Assembly (NCBI GenBank): GCA_902806015.1
Contig: CADCUZ010000120.1
Span: forward strand, 1-27,101
Direction: 5' to 3'
Origin: an uncultured Rubrobacteraceae bacterium
GTDB taxonomy: Bacteria; Actinomycetota; Rubrobacteria; Rubrobacterales; Rubrobacteraceae
DNA length: 27,101 nt
Shown here one piece after another: positions 21,601-27,101 of this stretch. The position numbers were made by a program, and so were the translations under genes. The notes under the pieces are model-generated. The model searched no databases, had not been told where the DNA came from, and was given only the letters and a program-made list of their open reading frames with translations. The stretch's first letter is position 1. Every line of letters begins with the position of its first letter.

Positions 21601-23373
21601 CTAATCCCTCTCAGGGACGCCGCCGACGATCTGCCCGGCCAGCTCCTTCGTCCCGTCGAGGATCGGCTCGTACTCGTTGATCTTGTCTATCGAGAGCCCC
21701 ATCGCGGCGTTGGTCTCCCGCTCGCACATGATCTCGACGAGCGCCGGCACCCGCCGCTCGTTGCTCGCCTGGACCGCCCAGGCGAGGGCGTCCCCTATCT
21801 CCTCGGGCCGCCACACCCGGCGCCCCAAGGCGCCCATCGCCTCCATGACCTTCACGTTGTCTATGCCGTACTCGCTGTCCGGCCCCTCGTAGGCGAGGTC
21901 CACAGCGTAGTTCATGTCGTAGGGCAACTCGCTCTGCCTTATGAGGCCCATGTAGCCGTTGTTTAGCATGACGAGCACGTAGGGGATCTTGTACTGCACG
22001 GCGGCCGCCACCTCTTCCATGAGGAACTGGAAGGAGTAGTCTCCAACGACGCCTACCACGAGGTTGTCTGGCTTGCCCAGCTTCACCCCCATGCACGCCG
22101 GGACCTCCCAGCCCAGAGGACCGGCCTGGCCGCAGCACAGGTAGTGGCGCGGCTTGTAGGTCTTCTGGAACTGGCCGGAGAAGATCTGGTAGAGCCCTAT
22201 GGCGGTGACGATGATCTCGTCCCCGTCGAAGAACTCGTTCATCTCCTTGAATGCCCGCTGGGGCTTCACAGGCGAGTCGTCGAAGTCCATCTTGCGCAGC
22301 AGCGTCGAGCGAAGTTCACCGACCCGCTCCACCCATTCGTTCGGCTCGCGCGCGCTGGTCATGTCGCGGGCGGTTTGCAGCATGGCCTCGAGCGCCAGCT
22401 TCGCGTCGGAGACGACGGCGAGGTCGGGAGGGAAGACGCGCCCGAGCTGACGGGGGTCTACGTCCACGTGGACGAACTTGCGGTTGCCGCGGTAGGTCTC
22501 CAGGTCCCCGGTGTGCCGGTCTGCCCAACGGTTGCCGATACCGACCACCAGGTCGCTCTCCAGGAAGAGGGCGTTGGCGTAGCGCTGCTGGGTCTGCAGC
22601 CCCACGATGCCCATGTAGAGCGGGTGGTCCTCGGGGATCACGCCCTTGCCCATGTAGGTCGGGCTCACCGGCACCTGCAGGTACTCCGCAAGCTCCACCA
22701 GCTCTTCCGAGGCCTCGGCGATGATGACCCCGCCGCCGGGCATCAGGACGGGCCGCTCGGCCTCCAGGATCATCTCGATGGCCTGCCGGATGGCCCTCGG
22801 CCTAGACTCGGGCTTGGCGCTGTGCCGCAACGGTCCGCCGCGCTCCGGGTCGAAGTCGACCTCCAGCCCCGACTTCTGCACGTCGAGCGGCAGGTCTATG
22901 AGGACCGGGCCGCGGCGCCCCTCCTGGACGATGCGGAACGCCTCGCGGAACGTCCATACCAGCTGGGAAGGCTCCTTGACCTGCACCGCCCACTTGGTCA
23001 CCGGACGGGCGATCTCGACGATGTCCACCGCCTGGAACGCTTCCTTGTGCAAGACCGTGGTGGGCGCCTGGCCGGTTATGCAGATCTGGGGTATAGAGTC
23101 CGCCATGCAGGTGTAGAGGCCCGTGATCATGTTCGTCCCCGCGGGACCGCTCGTCCCGATGTTGATCCCGATCTTCCCCGTCGCCCGCGTGTAGCCGTCG
23201 GCGGCGTGCGTCCCGCCCTCCTCGTGCCGTACGGAGTAGTGCCTTATCTTCCCGGACCTGTTCATCGCCTTGTACAGCGGTAGGATCGCCGCCCCCGGCA
23301 CCCCGAAGGCGACCTCGACGCCCTCGTCCTCCATCACCTTCACCACCGCGTCCATCACGTCCATCCTGGCCAT
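21601..23373 (-). CDS. gcl: Glyoxylate carboligase (tartronate-semialdehyde synthase)
   Basis: A 590-residue thiamine-diphosphate enzyme that condenses two glyoxylates to tartronate semialdehyde with loss of CO2. It follows E. coli Gcl nearly throughout: FGVPGAAILPLY, GTSGPAGTNMITGLY, ITGQAP, HKEAFQAVDIVEIARPV, GPVLIDLPLDVQ, MGIVGLQT, GNRWADRHTG, CGQAGPLGWEVPA, and the ThDP/Mg site GDYSFQFLMEE with NNGYMGLIRQ. ATG 23371-23373 follows AAGGAG and gives the standard length. The residue aligned with E. coli Val51 is Glu51 here (RHEEGGTH against RHVEGASH). E. coli Gcl is known for lacking this canonical Glu, so this homologue keeps what the family is noted for having lost. Acetolactate synthase is a less likely alternative. 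Confidence 0.9.
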   Translation of the reverse strand: MARMDVMDAVVKVMEDEGVEVAFGVPGAAILPLYKAMNRSGKIRHYSVRHEEGGTHAADGYTRATGKIGINIGTSGPAGTNMITGLYTCMADSIPQICITGQAPTTVLHKEAFQAVDIVEIARPVTKWAVQVKEPSQLVWTFREAFRIVQEGRRGPVLIDLPLDVQKSGLEVDFDPERGGPLRHSAKPESRPRAIRQAIEMILEAERPVLMPGGGVIIAEASEELVELAEYLQVPVSPTYMGKGVIPEDHPLYMGIVGLQTQQRYANALFLESDLVVGIGNRWADRHTGDLETYRGNRKFVHVDVDPRQLGRVFPPDLAVVSDAKLALEAMLQTARDMTSAREPNEWVERVGELRSTLLRKMDFDDSPVKPQRAFKEMNEFFDGDEIIVTAIGLYQIFSGQFQKTYKPRHYLCCGQAGPLGWEVPACMGVKLGKPDNLVVGVVGDYSFQFLMEEVAAAVQYKIPYVLVMLNNGYMGLIRQSELPYDMNYAVDLAYEGPDSEYGIDNVKVMEAMGALGRRVWRPEEIGDALAWAVQASNERRVPALVEIMCERETNAAMGLSIDKINEYEPILDGTKELAGQIVGGVPERD

Positions 23374-23466
23374 GTATGGCTCCTTTCCGAATATCCCCGC
23401 TCGACGGGCCGAACCGGCCCGGCCCCGGACGGCCCTTTTCGCCCGGGGCCGCTCCTCCAATAGGGC

Positions 23467-24363
23467 CTAGCCGGCGCTCCCGATCTCGTGCTGCGCCAGG
23501 TCCTCGAGGTGCGTGAGTATGCCCGAGTGGTCCTTGCCGCCCTGCCCCTTCTGCCTCAAGGCCTGGAGCATCTGGTCCAGGAGCGCCGTCACGGGCAACG
23601 GCACCCCGTACTCGCGGCCGGCGACCAACGCGATCCCCAGGTCCTTGTGGTGCAGGTCTATCCTGAAGCCCGGCGCGAAGTCGTGGTTCAGGAAGTTGTC
23701 GCGCCGGACCTCCATGATCCTGTTCGCCGCCAGCCCCCCGAAGAGCACGTCCAGTATCTTCGCCGGGTCCACCCCGGCCTTGGAGCCCAGGACCAGAGCC
23801 TCGGAGACCGCCTCGTAGGTAATGCCGACCACGATCTGGTTAGCTGCCTTGACGACCTGCCCGGCGCCCGGGCCGCCGACGTGCACGACGGTCTTGCCCA
23901 GGACCTCGAAGATGGGCTTCGCCCGCTCGAAGTCCTCCGCGCTCCCGCCGACCATGATCGAGAGCGTCCCGCCCTTAGCGCCGACGTCGCCCCCGCTGAC
24001 CGGCGCATCGAGGATGCCAACACCCTTCGCTTCGGCCCCCCGGGCCAGCTCCTGGCTCACGACCGGCGAGATGGTGCTCATGTCCACGACGAGCGAGCCA
24101 TATTTGACTCCCTCGAAGACGCCGTTCTCCCCGGACACGACCTCCCTCACCTGCGGCGAGTCGGGGAGCATGGTGATCACGACGTCGCTCCCCTCGGCCA
24201 CCTCCTTCGGGCTCCCGGCCGTCTCGGCTCCCCGACCGGCGAGCTCGTCCACCGCCTCGCGGCTCCTGTCGAGCACCACCAGCTCGTAACCCGCCCCTAT
24301 GAGGTTGCCGGCCATGGGCCGCCCCATGACTCCGAGCCCTACGAAACCTACCTTCTCAGCCAT
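23467..24363 (-). CDS. glxR: Tartronate semialdehyde reductase (2-hydroxy-3-oxopropionate reductase)
   Basis: A 298-residue beta-hydroxyacid dehydrogenase that reduces tartronate semialdehyde to glycerate with NAD(P)H. The Rossmann motif VGFVGLGVMGRPMAGNL (5-21), the substrate motif DAPVSGGDVGA (119-129) with Ser123-Gly-Gly, and Lys172 in GQVVKAANQ, the catalytic base, are all present. A C-terminal DLHHKDLGIALVAGREYGVPLP completes the family pattern. ATG 24361-24363 is supported by GGAGGGAGGAG; an upstream in-frame start lacks such support. It lies between gcl and hyi, matching the glyoxylate-to-glycerate operon order seen in enterobacterial gcl-hyi-glxR loci. Confidence 0.93.
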   Translation of the reverse strand: MAEKVGFVGLGVMGRPMAGNLIGAGYELVVLDRSREAVDELAGRGAETAGSPKEVAEGSDVVITMLPDSPQVREVVSGENGVFEGVKYGSLVVDMSTISPVVSQELARGAEAKGVGILDAPVSGGDVGAKGGTLSIMVGGSAEDFERAKPIFEVLGKTVVHVGGPGAGQVVKAANQIVVGITYEAVSEALVLGSKAGVDPAKILDVLFGGLAANRIMEVRRDNFLNHDFAPGFRIDLHHKDLGIALVAGREYGVPLPVTALLDQMLQALRQKGQGGKDHSGILTHLEDLAQHEIGSAG

Positions 24364-24377
24364 CGTTCTCCTCCCTC

Positions 24378-25190
24378 CTAAAGCTTGAGTGCCTTCGCGC
24401 CCACCTCCTCGCCGCGCAGCTCCTTGGGGAGCCAACCGAGGCTCTCCTCGGTGCTCCCGGTCGTCGGGTTGTACTCCAGGCCCACGTACCCGTCGTAGCC
24501 GAGGCGCTCCAGCTCGGCGAGGACGAACGGGTAGTGGATCTCCCCGGTCCCCGGCTCGCCCCGGTCGGGCGAGTCGGCGACCTGCACGTGCCCGATCTCC
24601 CCTATGTGCTTGCGCAGGTTCGCCACCAGGTTCCCCTCCATCCGCTGCATGTGGTAGAAGTCGTACTGCAGCCTGACGTTCTCTCTCCCTACGCTCTCGA
24701 CGAACTCCGCAGCCTCCTCGGTGGTGTACAGAAGATAGGGTCCGTTCTCAAAGGTGTTGACGGCCTCGATCATGACCTCGGCGCCCTGACCTGCAGCCTG
24801 GTCCGCCGCCCATCCGATGTTCTCCCGCGCCAGCCCGAACTGCTCCTCGCGGCCCATGCCCTCCAGCCTGTGCCCCACCAGCGCGTTGAGCTTGCGGCAC
24901 CCCAACCTCTCCGCCAGTTCCAGCGCAATGGGCACGTTTTCCCGGAACTGCGCCATGCGATCCGGATCGCTCAAGAGCCCCCGGTCTCCCCCCGGCATAT
25001 CCCCCGCGTCGAAGTTGAAGAGCGCTACCTCCAACCTCGCATCCTTGATCGCCGCCTCCACCTCCCCCAAATCCTCGCCCGACGGCCACCAAAACTCCAC
25101 CGCCGAGAAGCCCGCCTCCCGCGCCCTGCCGAACCGCTCCAGCAGCGCAACCTCCTTGAACAGGATCGAAACGTTGGCGCAGAACTTCAT
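24378..25190 (-). CDS. hyi: Hydroxypyruvate isomerase
   Basis: A 270-residue TIM-barrel isomerase that interconverts hydroxypyruvate and tartronate semialdehyde. It opens FCANVSILFKEV and carries the AP-endonuclease-like metal site: Glu142 in MIEAVN, Asp177 and His180 in QYDFYHMQ, Gln203 in HVQVAD and Glu239 in GLEYNPT. AGAGGGGG lies six bases before the ATG. It is the first gene of the long minus-strand series, 14 bp ahead of glxR. Its substrate choice follows from the Gcl-GlxR context; related sugar isomerases of the fold remain possible. Confidence 0.9.
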   Translation of the reverse strand: MKFCANVSILFKEVALLERFGRAREAGFSAVEFWWPSGEDLGEVEAAIKDARLEVALFNFDAGDMPGGDRGLLSDPDRMAQFRENVPIALELAERLGCRKLNALVGHRLEGMGREEQFGLARENIGWAADQAAGQGAEVMIEAVNTFENGPYLLYTTEEAAEFVESVGRENVRLQYDFYHMQRMEGNLVANLRKHIGEIGHVQVADSPDRGEPGTGEIHYPFVLAELERLGYDGYVGLEYNPTTGSTEESLGWLPKELRGEEVGAKALKL

Positions 25191-25293
25191 CTACGACCCC
25201 CTCTCCCTACTCTCCGGCGTTCTTTCCACGCTATGGTGTGGCCGCGCCTCGCGCAACTTGTCTCCGTGCTATCGCCCCTTCCGCAGCGCTACC

Positions 25294-25322
25294 ACCATAA
25301 TAACTGCTGTTACACTCGTGAA
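25294..25322 (-). promoter_or_regulatory. Candidate promoter for the hyi-led operon
   Basis: On the minus strand TTCACG (25317-25322) and TATGGT (25294-25299) are separated by 17 bp and lie about 100 bp before the hyi start. Both boxes depart from consensus at two or three positions. It is the best sigma-70-like match in the gap, but it is only a candidate. Confidence 0.3.
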
Positions 25323-25411
25323 GAGCCTATTTCATCCAGTGGAAAGTGAAACGAGGATTCTTTAGTTGCGGCGCTCCGACTTTGTCCAGAAGTTAGCGGA
25401 CTACCGAAACA

Positions 25412-25423
25412 TCTCTCGAGAGA
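25412..25423. promoter_or_regulatory. 12-bp palindrome, possible operator
   Basis: TCTCTCGAGAGA is a perfect 12-bp palindrome about 90-120 bp upstream of the candidate hyi promoter. IclR-type regulators bind short palindromes near such promoters, and an IclR gene lies next to the region. The XhoI-like core makes chance occurrence quite possible, so this is weak evidence. Confidence 0.2.
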
Positions 25424-25572
25424 GCGCTGGGGACAGTCCGAGACGAAGGCGCTGCCCTCCGTGTTGGAAGAGGACCGGTCGACGACTGTATGGTTATGAA
25501 GTTCGAGGTAGATCACGGAGCTTCGGTAGAGAGATTGCTCTGCTGTTCTCGAGAAGCACTTTAAGCCTCTAG

Positions 25573-25589
25573 AGGGCCTTGCACATAAA
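25573..25589. repeat. Left terminal inverted repeat of the IS remnant
   Basis: AGGGCCTTGCACATAAA, directly after CTAG at 25569-25572. It matches the right end in inverted orientation except for one missing G and one shifted A. Confidence 0.75.
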
Positions 25590-25890
25590 AACCCGCAGCC
25601 TGCCGCCCGCCGAAGATTCGGCGTGGGCTCGGATGTACCACTATTTCATGTTCAACCGCGAAGAGTTCTTGCAGCACTACCACCGCCGCTCTAGCGTCGA
25701 GTCCGTGTTCTCGATGGTCAAGGCCAAGTTCGGAGACTCGATACGCTATAAGAGCGACACCGGGCAGGTCAACGAGGCTTTGTGCAAGATTCTGGCGCAC
25801 AACATCTGCGTCCTGATCCACGCGACGCACTCTTTGGGCGTAGACGCTTCGTTTGCGCCGAGCAATGTGGCGTACCTACCGGCGCGGTAG
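25579..25890 (+). pseudogene. DDE transposase, C-terminal remnant
   Basis: About 103 codons encode the C-terminal end of an IS4/IS5-like DDE transposase: DDSAWARMYHYF-like MYHYFMFNREEFLQHYHRRSSVESVFSMVKAKFGDS, then EALCKILAHNICVLIHA. The Glu in SSVESVFSMVK would be the third acidic catalytic residue. The N-terminal DNA-binding region and first two Asp residues are absent, so the product is inactive. No proper start exists; the frame is open from a TTG inside the left inverted repeat. It is the only plus-strand coding remnant in the window. Confidence 0.85.
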
Positions 25891-25906
25891 GGTAATCTCA
25901 TTATTG

Positions 25907-25945
25907 GGCGGCGTTCTTACTCCCTTCTGACGCCGCCTATTTTTT
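25907..25945 (+). terminator. Rho-independent terminator of the transposase gene
   Basis: GGCGGCGT (25907-25914) pairs with ACGCCGCC (25930-25937) across a 15-base loop and is followed directly by TATTTTTT. It lies 17 bp after the transposase stop on the plus strand. It could also shield neighbouring genes from plus-strand read-through. Confidence 0.8.
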
Positions 25946-25988
25946 GTGCAGAATCTCTAGTTGCACAAATATTCGCTACCAACGGCTA

Positions 25989-26007
25989 TTTATTGTGCAA
26001 GGCCCCT
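25989..26007. repeat. Right terminal inverted repeat of the IS remnant
   Basis: The minus-strand sequence AGGGGCCTTGCACAATAAA ends at 26007 and is followed by CTAG at 26008-26011. A subterminal inverted pair, TTTGTGCA and TGCACAAA (about 25943-25970), lies just inside. Confidence 0.75.
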
Positions 26008-26805
26008 CTAGAGCTCCACGGAGTTGATGGTCCTACTGAGCGCAGCGGCGATGCTTTTTATGTGGGGCACGAGTTCGCGCAGGCGGGCCTGGCTCAGGCG
26101 ATTCGCGGGCCCCGAGACGCTCATGGCAGCCAGTATCTTTCCGTCGGGGGTGAAGATGGGCGCGGCCAGGCAGCAGACGCCCTCTTCCTGCTCTTCCATG
26201 TCCATGGCGTAGCCCTGATCCCGAACCTGCTGCAGCACCTTCAGTAGCACGGTAGGGTCCGTTATCGTGTTGGGGGTGGCGGGGGCAAGGTCGGTCCTTT
26301 CGATTATGGACTCTATGACGCTAGGCTGTTGATAGGCCAAAAGCACTTTCCCCGTTCCCGCAGTGTGCAGAGGGGTGCGGTTACCAGGCTCGGTGAAGAT
26401 CCTAAGCATGCGAGGAGGGGGCACCTGCTCGATGTATAGGGTGGAGTTGCTCTCGAGGACAGCCATGTTGGCGGTCTCCTGGCTTGCCTGCATTAACCGG
26501 GTGAGGTACGGGCGGGCGATGGCGCCGATCCGCTCGTGAGCGGCAGCGGCCACGCTCAAGAGCTTCACCCCCAGTCCATACCTGCGGGTTTGGGCGTTCT
26601 GGCGAGCGTAGCCGTGGTAGGCTAGGGTCGCCAAAAGCCGGTGAACCGTCCCGAGCGCAAGATCCGTGGTATTGGCGATCTCGCTGACGCCCAGCTCGTA
26701 GTCGGAGCGGGTCAGCGTCTCCAGGATGGCCAGCGCACGACCTACCGAGTGCACTTCTTTCGCCGGAGGGCTGCCAGGCTCGTTATCCGTAAAGTAGTCA
26801 GACAC
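26008..26805 (-). CDS. IclR-family transcriptional regulator (candidate purine-pathway repressor)
   Basis: A 265-residue regulator with an N-terminal winged helix-turn-helix (about residues 20-80: VHSVGRALAILETL, GVSEIANTTDLALGTVHRLLATLAYHGYARQ) and a full effector-binding GAF-like domain (about 85-260, with FTEPGNRTPLHTAGTGKVLLAY, GYAMDMEEQEEGVCCLAAPIF and SVSGPANRL). AllR, the glyoxylate- and allantoin-responsive repressor, belongs to this family, so control of the adjacent hyi-gcl-allantoin operon is likely, though inferred from position. The start is GTG (26803-26805) with AGGA upstream. The stop codon TAG is shared with the CTAG flanking the IS remnant, which leaves the coding sequence intact. 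A truncated paralogue lies at 114-578. Confidence 0.9.
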   Translation of the reverse strand: MSDYFTDNEPGSPPAKEVHSVGRALAILETLTRSDYELGVSEIANTTDLALGTVHRLLATLAYHGYARQNAQTRRYGLGVKLLSVAAAAHERIGAIARPYLTRLMQASQETANMAVLESNSTLYIEQVPPPRMLRIFTEPGNRTPLHTAGTGKVLLAYQQPSVIESIIERTDLAPATPNTITDPTVLLKVLQQVRDQGYAMDMEEQEEGVCCLAAPIFTPDGKILAAMSVSGPANRLSQARLRELVPHIKSIAAALSRTINSVEL

Positions 26806-26971
26806 TGCTCATCCTCTCCGGCGCAAGCGACTCTCCAGCATGCTCGGCCGCCGCGGCGCTGCTGCCGCCAAAACGATCAGCGGCGTGGTGCACGGGAGCA
26901 AATCTCCGCCGGACCTCCATCGATAAAGTGCTTACCACACTAGCTCGGTCGGGGGTATCCCTGTTTCCGTG

Positions 26972-27001
26972 ATTATAGGTGGATTGGTTCCTTACCGTCT
27001 A
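26972..27001 (-). promoter_or_regulatory. Predicted promoter of the iclR-family gene
   Basis: On the minus strand TAGACG (26996-27001) and a perfect TATAAT (26972-26977) are 18 bp apart, about 170 bp before the regulator's start. The surrounding DNA is AT-rich compared with the genes. The long leader between them has no other open frame worth reporting. Confidence 0.45.
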
Positions 27002-27063
27002 TCAGGATTGGCTTTAGCGAAGTTATAGAGAACTTTACTTCCTAAACTCGGACATGTAGTTGG

Positions 27064-27086
27064 CCTTAACCCCGAAGATGTTAAGG
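27064..27086. repeat. 7-bp inverted repeat at the right edge
   Basis: CCTTAAC (27064-27070) and GTTAAGG (27080-27086) flank a nine-base spacer upstream of the predicted iclR promoter. It has no T-run and could be an operator half-site pair or chance; the window ends 15 bases later. Confidence 0.25.
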
Positions 27087-27101
27087 GTTTCGAGTAACCT
27101 T

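Larger units (their letters stand above)
25191..25572. other. Operon leader and promoter region, no gene found
   Basis: This 382-bp stretch between hyi and the IS remnant has lower GC than the genes around it and no convincing coding sequence on either strand. Short open frames on both strands look like chance. It includes a candidate promoter at 25294-25322 and a 12-bp palindrome at 25412-25423. It ends in the CTAG that flanks the IS remnant. Confidence 0.5.
25573..26007 (+). mobile_element. Internally deleted insertion sequence (435 bp) with terminal inverted repeats
   Basis: The element is bounded by AGGGCCTTGCACATAAA (left, from 25573) and, on the opposite strand, AGGGGCCTTGCACAATAAA (right, ending 26007). 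These terminal inverted repeats differ by two single-base indels. CTAG flanks both ends (25569-25572 and 26008-26011), consistent with a 4-bp target duplication. Inside lie only the last 100 or so codons of a DDE transposase and its terminator; the catalytic first two thirds are missing, and the coding remnant starts within the left inverted repeat. A 435-bp element with intact ends could still be moved in trans by a full-length relative. Confidence 0.8.

Noticed and set aside
25310..25572. Short frames on both strands in the operon leader
   Set aside because: No ribosome-binding sites, no recognisable motifs and atypical composition; treated as non-coding leader.
1..27101. CRISPR arrays, tRNA or rRNA genes
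   Set aside because: No regularly spaced direct repeats and no tRNA- or rRNA-like segments were seen on either strand.

Overview
This 27.1-kb, GC-rich window holds a nearly complete purine-to-glycerate catabolic locus. Apart from one insertion-sequence remnant, every gene is on the minus strand, so transcription runs from right to left. The enzyme families, the frequent GTG starts and ATGA overlaps, the three-subunit xanthine dehydrogenase and the GC bias suggest an actinobacterium, perhaps of the Rubrobacter type. That assignment is inference; no rRNA or marker gene is present.

Right edge (25.2-27.1 kb): an intact IclR-family regulator with its own promoter, then a 435-bp internally deleted IS remnant inserted exactly at the regulator's stop codon, then about 380 bp of leader and promoter DNA for the operon. 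From 25.2 to 20.3 kb lies the glyoxylate-to-glycerate branch: hydroxypyruvate isomerase, tartronate semialdehyde reductase, glyoxylate carboligase and a MOFRL-type glycerate kinase. From 20.0 to 15.4 kb come allantoate amidohydrolase, allantoin permease, allantoinase and a DUF3830 protein. From 15.3 to 11.4 kb is the urate-to-allantoin part: an NCS2 permease fused to an OHCU-decarboxylase-like domain, a stand-alone OHCU decarboxylase, uricase and HIU hydrolase. From 11.3 to 5.8 kb is xanthine dehydrogenase (FAD, 2Fe-2S and Mo subunits) with an 8-oxoguanine deaminase gene inside the operon and a small MTH1187-like protein at its end. From 5.8 to 2.6 kb are a second NCS2-OHCU fusion and a CynX-like MFS transporter.

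Together these genes convert guanine, 8-oxoguanine, xanthine and urate through HIU, OHCU, allantoin and allantoate towards glyoxylate, and then glyoxylate to phosphoglycerate. The steps between allantoate and glyoxylate (ureidoglycine and ureidoglycolate handling) have no recognisable gene here.

The left 2.5 kb is a graveyard of a second purine cluster. A guanine deaminase and a BCP-type peroxiredoxin are intact. Between and around them lie short relics, all on the minus strand, of OHCU decarboxylase, uricase, HIU hydrolase, DUF3830, IclR and allantoinase, several joined end to end at abrupt junctions.

The most interesting system is the pair of transporter-OHCU fusions. Both fused domains keep the OHCU-decarboxylase fold signature but have lost the catalytic His and Glu, while the stand-alone enzyme between them keeps both. 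This suggests that the fused domains act as cytoplasmic ligand-binding or regulatory modules on purine permeases and are not enzymes.
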